Part shown: piece after piece, positions 33,156 to 40,930 of the stretch
Layout: each line of letters begins with the position of its first letter
How positions within the stretch are numbered: the stretch's first letter is position 1
Origin: Sphingomonas carotinifaciens
GTDB taxonomy: Bacteria > Pseudomonadota > Alphaproteobacteria > Sphingomonadales > Sphingomonadaceae
Assembly (NCBI RefSeq): GCF_009789535.1
Contig: NZ_WSUT01000005.1
Location: 888,501 to 952,500, forward strand
Direction: 5' to 3'
Length of the DNA: 64,000 nucleotides
Made by a program: the position numbers and the translations under genes
Notes under the pieces: model-generated
Told to the model about the DNA's origin: nothing
What the model saw: the letters and a program-made list of their open reading frames with translations, nothing else
The model's database searches: none

Positions 33156-34277
33156 ATGATGCGGAAGATTGCCATTGTTCTGGCACTCGCCTCCACCGCT
33201 CTGGCTTCGCCCGCCCTCGCCCGCGACAAGTCGTGGTACGTAGGCGTCGAAGGCGGTGCGATGATCGTCGAAGATATCGATTATGATATCACCGGCTCGC
33301 GCACCGGCGTGGCTAGCGTCGACCATGATTACGGCTACGACGTCGACGCCGTGATGGGTTATGATTTCGGCGGTTTCCGCCTCGAAACCGAGGTCGGCTA
33401 TCGCAAGGCAACCGTGGACGGCTTCTCGTCGACCACGCTGACCAACACCGGCATCGGTGCGGGCACCGTTGCAGCGGGCAACTATGATTATGCCGGCGGC
33501 TCCAGCTCGGCGCTCAGCTTCATGCTGAACGGCCTGCTCGACTTCGGTGAAGACGATTCGATCCAGGGCTTTGTCGGCGGCGGCGTCGGCGTTGCACGCG
33601 TCAAGGCGAACTATGCGCTCAACCAGCGTGCAGACTTCCTGGACGACTCCGACACGGTCTTCGCATGGCAGGCTCTCGCGGGTATCCGCGCGCCGCTGAG
33701 CGAGAACCTGGACGCGACGCTGAAGTATCGCTTCTTCAACGCCGAGAACGTCCGTCTGGTCGACATCGCGAACAACACGCATGACGGTCGTTTCCGGTCG
33801 CACTCGATCCTGGGTGGCCTGACCTACAACTTCGGTGAGCCGACGCCTCCGCCGCCGCCGCCGCCGCCGCCGCCGCCCCCGCCGCCTCCTCCGCCTCCGC
33901 CGCCGCCGCCGGCTCCGGAAGTGGTGTGCTCGCCGGGTCCGTTCATCGTGTTCTTCGAGTGGGACAAGTCGGACATCACCCCGGAGGCCGCGTCGATCCT
34001 CGACAACGCCGTCACGCAGTACCAGTCGTGCGGCAACGCACAGGTCATGCTGGCCGGTTACACCGACACCTCGGGCGCCGCGCAGTACAATGTGGGCCTC
34101 TCGCAGCGTCGTGCAGACGCGGTGAAGGCGTACATGACCTCGCGTTCGATCCCGGACGGCGTGATCTCGACGGAAGCGTTCGGCGAAACCCGCCTGCGCG
34201 TCCAGACCGCCGACGGCGTGCGCGAAGTGCAGAACCGTCGCGTGGAAGTCACCTACGGGCCCGGCTCGGGCCAGTAA
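33156..34277 (+). CDS. OmpA family outer-membrane protein with polyproline hinge
   Basis: A 373-residue protein: signal peptide (MMRKIAIVLALASTALASPALA), an eight-stranded beta-barrel (KSWYVGVEGGAMIVEDIDYDI to SILGGLTYNFG), 22 consecutive prolines coded by 33846-33911, and a C-terminal OmpA peptidoglycan-binding domain (IVFFEWDKSDITPEAASILDNAV; LAGYTDTSGAAQYNVGLSQRRADAVKAYM). Cys residues near CSPG and QSCGN may pair. It anchors the outer membrane to the cell wall. AAGGGG precedes the ATG; the gene has its own leader (32970-33155) and terminator, so it is monocistronic. Codon use is typical of a highly expressed gene, less GGC-biased than neighbours. Confidence 0.95.
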   Translation: MMRKIAIVLALASTALASPALARDKSWYVGVEGGAMIVEDIDYDITGSRTGVASVDHDYGYDVDAVMGYDFGGFRLETEVGYRKATVDGFSSTTLTNTGIGAGTVAAGNYDYAGGSSSALSFMLNGLLDFGEDDSIQGFVGGGVGVARVKANYALNQRADFLDDSDTVFAWQALAGIRAPLSENLDATLKYRFFNAENVRLVDIANNTHDGRFRSHSILGGLTYNFGEPTPPPPPPPPPPPPPPPPPPPPPPAPEVVCSPGPFIVFFEWDKSDITPEAASILDNAVTQYQSCGNAQVMLAGYTDTSGAAQYNVGLSQRRADAVKAYMTSRSIPDGVISTEAFGETRLRVQTADGVREVQNRRVEVTYGPGSGQ

Positions 34278-34307
34278 GCCCAGCCAGCCTTTGGCTGACA
34301 CGCGAGA

Positions 34308-34342
34308 GGGAGGTCGACGCAAGTCGGCCTCCCTTTTGTTTT
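34308..34342 (+). terminator. Intrinsic terminator of ompA-like gene
   Basis: An 11-bp stem GGGAGGTCGAC/GTCGGCCTCCC (one G-T pair) with loop GCAA, followed by TTTTGTTTT. It starts 31 bases after the OmpA stop and is the clearest intrinsic terminator in the window. Confidence 0.93.
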
Positions 34343-34631
34343 GCGGGCCTCAGGGAGCGGCATGTCGATGGCCCGGAAAGGGCGTTGTGAGAGCGCTTCG
34401 GATGCCCGGTCGGCTTGGAACAGGATGACATCCCACCTCGGTCCCTTCCTGTCGAAGCGAGATGGGGTTCGCGCGTATCCGCAGCGCGTGTCGATATTGC
34501 TGCATGCCGCGACACCTCCGATACACCGTCTCGCTGCGCGGCGTTGCCGCTTCCCGACGTTGAACCGCGGCGGACGGGGTTTGGATCGACCCTATGTCAC
34601 CGGACTTCGGCCATAGCGGATGGAGCCTTTC

Positions 34632-35513
34632 ATGTTCGATCCATCCCCTCACCTTTGCCGACGCGCGCTGCTGGCGGGCATGATCGCGGCACCGGTGGTT
34701 GGCGCGCGCCAGGCCATGGCAGCGCCGCACAATCTTGCGGACCTTGCCGCTGATCTGGAGCGGCGGATCGGCGGCCGTCTGGGCGTGGCCCATTTCGTGC
34801 CACGGACGGAAATGTTGCGCGGCCATCGGCTAGAGCAGCGCTTCCCCATGTGCAGCACGTTCAAGCTGCTTGCCGTCGCGGCGATCCTGGCACGGGTCGA
34901 CGGACGCCGCGATCATCTGGATGCGCCCGTGGCGGTGCGCGAGGCGGACCGGGTGGCACATGCGCCAGTGACCGGGCCGCATATCGGGGGCACGATGACC
35001 CTGGCCGATCTTTGTGCGGCGGCAATGCAGGAGAGCGACAATGTCGCTGCGAACCTGTTGCTGCGGCGACTGGGCGGGCCCGCGGGGATCACCGCCTATG
35101 CGCAGAGCCTGGGCGACCGGGCGACACGGCTCGACCGGTGGGAACCCGATCTGAACAGTGCGCTGCCCGGCGATCCGCGCGATACGACCACCCCCGCAGC
35201 GATGGCACGGCTGGCGGGTCGGATCCTGGAGGGCGACAGTCTGCGTCCCCCATCCTGTGCGTTGCTGCGGCGATGGATGACGCAGACGCGTACCGGCCTG
35301 ACCCGCATCCGCGCGGGCCTTCCCCACAGCTGGAGCGTCGGCGACAAGACGGGCAGCGGCGCCAACGGCACGGCCAACGACGTCGCCTGGTTCCACCCGC
35401 CCGGCCGCGACCCAGCGATACTTGCCATCTTTCTGACGGATACGCAGGCAAGTGCCACGGCGCGCGATGCGGTGTTCGCCACCATCGCGCACCACGTCGC
35501 CGCGCGGCGCTGA
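34632..35513 (+). CDS. Class A beta-lactamase
   Basis: A 293-residue serine beta-lactamase with all class A motifs: S75-T-F-K78 (Ser70/Lys73), S135-D-N137 (SDN loop), R170-W-E171-P-D-L-N (Glu166 of the omega loop) and K239-T-G (KTG). A Cys just before the active Ser and the KTGSG sequence resemble CTX-M and relatives; the second Cys of carbapenemases (position 238) is Gly here. A signal peptide with RRALLAG suggests Tat export. I use ATG 34632 with GGAG upstream; ATG 34620 is in frame. No ampR-type regulator lies beside it. Spectrum of drugs cannot be predicted from sequence alone. Confidence 0.93.
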   Translation: MFDPSPHLCRRALLAGMIAAPVVGARQAMAAPHNLADLAADLERRIGGRLGVAHFVPRTEMLRGHRLEQRFPMCSTFKLLAVAAILARVDGRRDHLDAPVAVREADRVAHAPVTGPHIGGTMTLADLCAAAMQESDNVAANLLLRRLGGPAGITAYAQSLGDRATRLDRWEPDLNSALPGDPRDTTTPAAMARLAGRILEGDSLRPPSCALLRRWMTQTRTGLTRIRAGLPHSWSVGDKTGSGANGTANDVAWFHPPGRDPAILAIFLTDTQASATARDAVFATIAHHVAARR

Positions 35514-35517
35514 TGCC

Positions 35518-36240
35518 CTATGCCAGCGCGGGAGCCAGCCAGGCCGGTATCAGCGCGTCACCCAATGCCTCCACCCGGCGATGTTCCACCATCAGGCCGA
35601 GTTCGGGATAGGTGGCGCGTGTGCGGTCGCCCGCCTCGCCGAGCGGCGCGACGATCAGGCGGCGGTTGACCTTGGACCGGTGATGCATCCGCGCGGTATT
35701 CTCCTGCCCGACGTAGCAGCCCTTGGTGAAGCTGACGCCGTTCAACTCGCGGGCATTGCATTCCAGCCACAGGGTTTCGCCCGCACCGAGTTCGCCCACC
35801 CCTTCGGTGACGCCGAGGCGAAGGCGATGCGCGTCCCAGCCTTGCGCCGCCACGCCCGCGGGGGCGAGCCAGCGATGGCCGAGCGCGGCGAGGCGTGGAT
35901 CGGGCACACCGCGGTCGCCCTGCATGTTCCAGTGCACCGCCAGATCGGTGCGCTCGATGGCGATCGCGCGGCGCAGGCGATACAGTGCGAGCCGGCGCAA
36001 CAGCGCCTCCGCCTGATCCGCCTCCGCATCGATCAGCACCGCGTCCTCGTCCGCCCAGAGCAGGAAATCGAACAGGACCTTGCCCTGGGGGCTGAGCAGT
36101 GCGGTCCATTGCGGCGTCTGCGGGGTGAGCAGCGCGACGTCCTGCGTCACCAGCGCCTGCAGGAAGCCGCGAACATCGTCGCCGGACAGGCGCAGCACGG
36201 CGCGGGTTTCAAGGGTCGTTCCCGGGGTGGTCTCGTTCAT
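35518..36240 (-). CDS. ygfZ: YgfZ/GcvT-like folate-binding protein (IBA57 family)
   Basis: A 240-residue protein of the YgfZ family with the signature KGCYVGQE (C-terminal of the aminomethyltransferase-like fold) and LVTQDVALLTPQTPQWTALLSPQGKVLFDFLLWA near the start. YgfZ/IBA57 uses tetrahydrofolate in maturation or repair of certain [4Fe-4S] enzymes. The Cys of KGCYVGQE is the functional residue. Start MNETTPG at 36240; 44 bases separate it from the divergent dihydroorotase gene. It converges with the beta-lactamase gene, 4 bases between stops. Confidence 0.92.
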   Translation of the reverse strand: MNETTPGTTLETRAVLRLSGDDVRGFLQALVTQDVALLTPQTPQWTALLSPQGKVLFDFLLWADEDAVLIDAEADQAEALLRRLALYRLRRAIAIERTDLAVHWNMQGDRGVPDPRLAALGHRWLAPAGVAAQGWDAHRLRLGVTEGVGELGAGETLWLECNARELNGVSFTKGCYVGQENTARMHHRSKVNRRLIVAPLGEAGDRTRATYPELGLMVEHRRVEALGDALIPAWLAPALA

Positions 36241-36284
36241 GCCCTCAAGGTAGGAGGGCGCACGCAACCGTGAAAGGCCCGGCC

Positions 36285-37607
36285 ATGACGACGTTCGACC
36301 TCACCCTCACCGGCGGCACCGTGCACACCCCCGGTGGCCCCATCCGCGCCGATGTCGGGGTGCGGGACGGGCGGATCGTTCATATCGGGCCGGTGGGCGA
36401 TGCGGGGCGCCGCGTCGATTGCACCGGGCTCGACATCCTGCCCGGCGTGATCGACACGCAAGTGCATTTCCGCGAGCCCGGCCTGGTCCACAAGGAGGAT
36501 CTGGCGAGCGGCAGCCGCGCAGCAGTGATGGGCGGCGTAACCGCGGTGTTCGAAATGCCCAACACCAAGCCGAACACCGATTCGGCCGAAGCGATCGCCG
36601 ACAAGCTGTCCCGCGCCAAAGGCATGTATTGCGACCACGCCTTTTATGTCGGCGCGACGCACCACAATCCGCAGGCGCTGGCCGAGCTGGAACGGATGCC
36701 GGGCACTGCGGGGGTGAAGATCTTCATGGGCGCCTCCACCGGCGACCTGCTGGTCAGCGACGATGAAACGCTCAGCGAGGTGCTGCGTCACGGGGCGCGC
36801 CGCGTCGCGATCCATGCCGAGGACGAGGACCGGATGAACGCGCGCCTGTCCGAACGGATCGATGGCGATCCCGCCTCGCACCCCGTATGGCGCGACGACG
36901 AGAGCGCCTTGCTGGCCACGCGTCGCATCCTGCGGCTGGCGCGCGAGGCGGGGCGGCGCATCCATATCCTGCACGTCACCACGCCCGCCGAACTGGAATA
37001 TATCGCCGGGCACAAGGACATCGCGACCTGCGAGGTGACGCCGCAACACCTGACGCTGGCGGGTGAAGAGGCGTATCCGCGCCTTGGCACCTGGGCGCAG
37101 ATGAACCCGCCGATCCGCTCGGGCGCGCACCGCGACGGCCTGTGGCACTGGCTGAACCAGGGCGTGCCCGACGTCATCGGTTCCGACCATGCGCCGCACA
37201 CGGTGGAGGAAAAGGCCAAGCCCTATCCGCAGTCGCCCAGCGGCATGCCGGGAGTGCAGACGCTGCTGCCGCTGTTGCTCGACCATGCCGCCCACGGCCG
37301 GCTGACGCTGCAACGCGTGATCGAGCTGACCAGCGCGGGTGCGCAGCGCGTGTTCGGCATCGTCGGCAAGGGGCGGATCGCGGCGGGCTATGACGCCGAC
37401 TTCACGATCGTCGACCTGAAGAAGCGGTGGACCGTCGAGGAGCCGTGGCTGCAATCGCGCTGCGGCTGGTCGCCCTTCACCGGCGTGGAGCTGACCGGCA
37501 AGCCGGTCGGCACGATCGTCCGCGGTCAGGTGGCGATGTGGGAAGATACGCTGGCCGACGCACCGACCGGCGCGCCGATCAACTTCGAATCGGTGGCGTT
37601 CGGCTGA
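36285..37607 (+). CDS. pyrC: Dihydroorotase
   Basis: A 440-residue dihydroorotase of the longer (class I) type. The metal site starts DTQVHFREPG, followed by MPNTKPNTDS, VKIFMGASTGDLLV, VAIHAEDEDR, ILHVTTPAE, and SDHAPHTVEEK near the end of the barrel. It closes carbamoyl-aspartate to dihydroorotate in pyrimidine synthesis. The ATG 36285 has AAAGG upstream; an ATG 15 bases earlier is in frame. The catalytic His, Asp and Asn residues are present. Its genes for other pyrimidine steps are not in the window. Confidence 0.94.
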   Translation: MTTFDLTLTGGTVHTPGGPIRADVGVRDGRIVHIGPVGDAGRRVDCTGLDILPGVIDTQVHFREPGLVHKEDLASGSRAAVMGGVTAVFEMPNTKPNTDSAEAIADKLSRAKGMYCDHAFYVGATHHNPQALAELERMPGTAGVKIFMGASTGDLLVSDDETLSEVLRHGARRVAIHAEDEDRMNARLSERIDGDPASHPVWRDDESALLATRRILRLAREAGRRIHILHVTTPAELEYIAGHKDIATCEVTPQHLTLAGEEAYPRLGTWAQMNPPIRSGAHRDGLWHWLNQGVPDVIGSDHAPHTVEEKAKPYPQSPSGMPGVQTLLPLLLDHAAHGRLTLQRVIELTSAGAQRVFGIVGKGRIAAGYDADFTIVDLKKRWTVEEPWLQSRCGWSPFTGVELTGKPVGTIVRGQVAMWEDTLADAPTGAPINFESVAFG

Positions 37608-37617
37608 TCGTGCGGGG

Positions 37618-37640
37618 CGGGGGAGCGGACGGCTCCCCCG
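37618..37640. terminator. Bidirectional hairpin between pyrC and the EipA gene
   Basis: A 9-bp perfect stem CGGGGGAGC/GCTCCCCCG with a 5-base loop lies between the two convergent stops. There is no T run on either side, so it may be a weak terminator or simply separate the two messages. Confidence 0.6.
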
Positions 37641-37646
37641 GCCGGA

Positions 37647-38396
37647 TCAGAAGGGCAGCCAGCGCGAATTGTGGGTGAAGTTCATATAGCCGACATTCAC
37701 ACCCGCGCGCCAGCCGACGCCCAAGCGCACCGGGATCAGCACGACGTTGCCGCGGCGCAAATAGGTGGCGGCGAACCCGCCGACGAAATACAGCCGGCCC
37801 TCCGCGGCCGGGAAGCGGTGGAACAGCTCCTCGGTATCGTAGAGGTTGTAGACGAGGACGAAGACCTTGTTGGCATCGCCACCGATATCGAAGCCGAGCG
37901 ACGGACCGGTCCAGTAGACCGGCATCTGCCCCTCCACCTTGTGCGTCATGATGCCCGATCCGTAGCGGACGCCGACGACGAACGCGCCGGAGGCTTCGCG
38001 GCCGGCGATATAGGCGTTGGGGCGGCCCTGTTCCTTCAGGATGCGCTCCAGCATCCCGCCCAAGCCTTCCGCGCCCTTGCCGAACACGCCCTCGCCCGCT
38101 GCCAGCAGGTCGTCCCGCTCGAAGGTTTCGGAGGCTTGGGTGGTGGCGGTGGCGCGGGCCTCCGATCCGCTCTGGCCGGTGGTGGCGGGCGGCGGCGTTG
38201 ATGGCGTATCCTGCGGCGGCACCGGGGCGGGCTGAGCAGGGCGCGAGGGCGTGGTGGCGCGCGGCGGCGGCGACGGCTGCGTCTGCAGGTCGCTGTCGAT
38301 CGCCTGATTGGGATCGATGGTGCGCACCTGCGCCGTGCCGGGCCCGCCGGCGGCCATCAGCGCGGTGGCCGCTGCGATCCAGATGCTCCGCTTCAC
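37647..38396 (-). CDS. eipA: EipA family periplasmic protein (DUF1134)
   Basis: A 249-residue secreted protein. After a signal peptide (MKRSIWIAAATALMAAGG) comes a Pro/Thr/Gln-rich linker (about 40-85), then the DUF1134 domain: GVRYGSGIMTHKVEGQMPVYWTGPSLGFDIGGDANKVFVLVYNL, then FVGGFAATYLRRGNVVLIPVRLGVGWRAGVNVGYMNFTHNSRWLPF. EipA of Brucella is a periplasmic barrel needed for envelope integrity with O-polysaccharide or cell-division defects. It is single-copy in its gap, ahead of tRNA-Ser. Confidence 0.93.
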   Translation of the reverse strand: MKRSIWIAAATALMAAGGPGTAQVRTIDPNQAIDSDLQTQPSPPPRATTPSRPAQPAPVPPQDTPSTPPPATTGQSGSEARATATTQASETFERDDLLAAGEGVFGKGAEGLGGMLERILKEQGRPNAYIAGREASGAFVVGVRYGSGIMTHKVEGQMPVYWTGPSLGFDIGGDANKVFVLVYNLYDTEELFHRFPAAEGRLYFVGGFAATYLRRGNVVLIPVRLGVGWRAGVNVGYMNFTHNSRWLPF

Positions 38397-38561
38397 TTCA
38401 CACTTCCCCCGCTAGACGGCATGGGCACAAGCTTAACCAGCCCGGGCCTTGCGACGCAATGAACGACGTTTGCGCTGATACCGCAATTTCTCGTCGCAAT
38501 GGGTGCAAGTCCTGGTTGATCGCCTCCCCCGGCCCCGCTATAGCCGCGGCTCGCCGCATCC

Positions 38562-38651
38562 GGAGACGTGGGTGAGTGGCTGAAACCAACGCTTTGCTAA
38601 AGCGTCGTACGGGAAACCGTACCGAGGGTTCGAATCCCTCCGTCTCCGCCA
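38562..38651 (+). tRNA. tRNA-Ser (anticodon GCT)
   Basis: A 90-base tRNA with a long variable arm. Acceptor GGAGACG/CGTCTCC, anticodon arm with CTTTGCTAAAG where GCT reads AGC/AGU, variable arm GTACGGGAAACCGTAC and T arm GAGGG-TTCGAAT-CCCTC. CCA is encoded. It lies between the EipA gene and the TonB receptor. Confidence 0.97.
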
Positions 38652-38664
38652 GCGGCCTCGCCCC

Positions 38665-40788
38665 TCAATAGCGTACCGATAGCGATGCCAAGACCGAGCG
38701 CGGGGCGCCGGGATAGATCCATTGTGCGCTGTAGCTGCTTTGCGCATAGGTCTGGTTCAGGATGTTATCGACCTCGATACGCGCGGTGATCCGGTCGGTC
38801 AGCGCGTATCCGATGCTTGCCTTTGCCTTTACATAGCCGTCCAGGCGCAGGTCGCTGCCGTCCAGCGCGGCGGCGCGGGGGCCGACATAGCTGGCGCCGG
38901 CCGCGAGATCGACATGCTGCGCCCCCACGGGCACCGTTGCGAACAGTTGCAGCGTACCGGCATGGCGAGGCACGTTCAGCACGTCGGAGCTGGGGATGTT
39001 CGGATCGCGCGCCTTTGCGTCGGTAAAGGCGTAGTTGCCGATCAGCCGCACCCCGCGCGCCAGGTCGACCTCGCCGTCGAATTCCACGCCCTGCGAGCGG
39101 ATGCGCCCGGTGGTGAGGAAGTTCGGTTCCGCCAGATCGGTGACCAGCACGTTCTGCTTGGAAACGTGGAACCAGCTTGCCGCGGCACGGAAGGACGGCA
39201 GCACGACCTTGGCGCCGACCTCCCACCCACGACCGGTTTCGGGGGCGAAGGGCAGGCCGTTGCGGTCGACACTGGAATTGGCGCGGAACCCCTCGCCCCA
39301 ATTGGCGTGGAAGGCGAAGCGGGGATCGGGGCGGAAGCGCACGCCGCCGCGAAATTCGATCGGGTTGCGCGTCAGCCGGCTGACGCGGCCGGCGATCTTG
39401 TTGTCGATCGTCTGGTCCAGATTTTCATAGCGCATGCCGCCCACGACGCTGAAGCTGTCGGTGACCTCCCACATGTCCTGCGCATAGGCGGCGACCGATT
39501 TGCGGCGCTCCGCCGTGACGGTGAAGGGGACGAGCGGGCCCGCTGTGCCGCCATAGACGGGATTGAACACATCGATTGGGTAGGGGTTGGCAGCGGTCGG
39601 GCGGAAGCGTTCCTGATAGGTGTCGAAATCCAGGTCGTAGAGCGTCACGCCGAAGCTTGGCCGATGCAGGCCGAGCAGATCGACGGTGCCGCGCACCTCC
39701 GCCCGCCCCGACCAGTCGGTCAGGTTCCAGTCGCGATAGCGACGCTGGCGCCGCACGACGCCGTTCACTGGTAGCGACGATGTCTCGGTGGAGAAGCCGC
39801 GGATCGTGGCGTCGCGGTAAGCCGCACCGCCCACCATCGTCCAGCTTCCGCCCAGATCCTGTTCCAGCGTCACCTCATGCCGCCAGTTGGTGGAGGATAC
39901 GCGGCCGTCCGCCGGCTCGCCCAGGAAGCGGCGGCGCGACACGGCCTCCGCATCGTTGCCGATCGCCGGGATGCCGCGGTCGAAGGGCGAGCGGAACTCG
40001 ATATATTCGCCCTGATAGGTGAGGGTCGTGCCGTCGAGGGGGCGCCAGCTTGCCGAGGGCGCGAACAGGCGGCGGCGCAGGTCGACATAATCGCGAAAGC
40101 CGTCGCTGTTCTCGATCGCGCCGACCAGCCGGATCGAGAAGCGGGGGTCGAGAAGCGATTCGACATCGGCCTCCACCCGCCACGTGCCGAAGGAACCGCC
40201 GCTGACCGTGGCCCCGGCACCGGTGCGGAACTGCGGCTTCTTGGTCACGACATTGACGATGCCGGCAGGATCGACCGCGCCGAACACCGCGCCGACCGGA
40301 CCTTTCAGCACCTCGATACGCTCGACATTGGCGGGATCGCGCGGCGGGCCGAAGCCGCGATTGGCCAGAAAGCCGTCGACGAAATATTCCGCGCCGGTAT
40401 CCGGCGTGCCTAGAAAGCCGCGGATCGCATAATTATCGCGCAGGCCACCCAGATTGTTCTGCTGCGAAATACCGCTGACCAGTTCCAGCGCGTCGGCCAG
40501 GCGGCGCACGCCGTAATCGTCCAGAATGCTGCGATCGAGCGCGATGCTCGCCTGCGACATACGCTCGGTGACGATGTCGGAGCCATTGACCCGGTCGACC
40601 CGGCGGCGGCCGAGCACGACGATATCGTCGACATTGTTATGATCGTGCGCATGCGCATGGTCGTCGTCGGCGGCCTCCGCCTGTTGCGCCGCTGCCGGCA
40701 GCGCAGGTGCGGCAAACAGGATCGCGGCCATCGCCAGCCAGCGCGCGCGCCCGCCCACCGGCACCCGCGTCGTCGTCGTCATCGTCAT
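38665..40788 (-). CDS. TonB-dependent receptor with histidine-rich N-terminus
   Basis: A 707-residue outer-membrane receptor. After a signal peptide (RWLAMAAILFAAPALPAAAQQ) comes DDDHAHAHDHNN, a histidine-rich stretch, then the TonB box region VDDIVVLGRR, the plug (RRLADALELVSGISQQNNLGGLRDNYAIRGF; ERIEVLKGPVGAVFGAVDPAGIVNVVTKKP), and a 22-strand barrel ending SVLASLSVRY. The sequence is closest in style to TonB-dependent siderophore receptors, but the histidines suggest metal such as Zn, Co or Ni. It is monocistronic, convergent with tRNA-Ser and divergent from the M14 peptidase gene. An inverted repeat sits upstream, see below. Substrate unknown. Confidence 0.9.
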   Translation of the reverse strand: MTMTTTTRVPVGGRARWLAMAAILFAAPALPAAAQQAEAADDDHAHAHDHNNVDDIVVLGRRRVDRVNGSDIVTERMSQASIALDRSILDDYGVRRLADALELVSGISQQNNLGGLRDNYAIRGFLGTPDTGAEYFVDGFLANRGFGPPRDPANVERIEVLKGPVGAVFGAVDPAGIVNVVTKKPQFRTGAGATVSGGSFGTWRVEADVESLLDPRFSIRLVGAIENSDGFRDYVDLRRRLFAPSASWRPLDGTTLTYQGEYIEFRSPFDRGIPAIGNDAEAVSRRRFLGEPADGRVSSTNWRHEVTLEQDLGGSWTMVGGAAYRDATIRGFSTETSSLPVNGVVRRQRRYRDWNLTDWSGRAEVRGTVDLLGLHRPSFGVTLYDLDFDTYQERFRPTAANPYPIDVFNPVYGGTAGPLVPFTVTAERRKSVAAYAQDMWEVTDSFSVVGGMRYENLDQTIDNKIAGRVSRLTRNPIEFRGGVRFRPDPRFAFHANWGEGFRANSSVDRNGLPFAPETGRGWEVGAKVVLPSFRAAASWFHVSKQNVLVTDLAEPNFLTTGRIRSQGVEFDGEVDLARGVRLIGNYAFTDAKARDPNIPSSDVLNVPRHAGTLQLFATVPVGAQHVDLAAGASYVGPRAAALDGSDLRLDGYVKAKASIGYALTDRITARIEVDNILNQTYAQSSYSAQWIYPGAPRSVLASLSVRY

Positions 40789-40822
40789 GCTTGTCCCCGT
40801 ACGCCGTCATTGCAGCTTGCGT

Positions 40823-40841
40823 TATGATACACCGTCTCATA
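40823..40841. promoter_or_regulatory. Short inverted repeat upstream of the TonB receptor
   Basis: TATGA, nine bases, TCATA lies 35-53 bases before the receptor start, in the leader shared with the divergent M14 gene. It overlaps where a minus-strand promoter would be and could be a metal-regulator operator. I can not match it to a known Fur or Zur box. Confidence 0.3.
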
Positions 40842-40930
40842 GTGGGACTGTGTTGCGGTGCAAGGTGAAAACGGCGGGCATGCCGGGATCGACCGGTTCC
40901 GCTCGGGCTTTGACCTCTTATGGAGTGTAC

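Noticed and set aside
28947..34322. A 1791-codon open frame on the minus strand
   Set aside because: It is antisense to gp12-gp15 and OmpA, rich in Arg/His/Pro, and has no domain; GC-rich codon pattern of the plus genes keeps the minus frame open.
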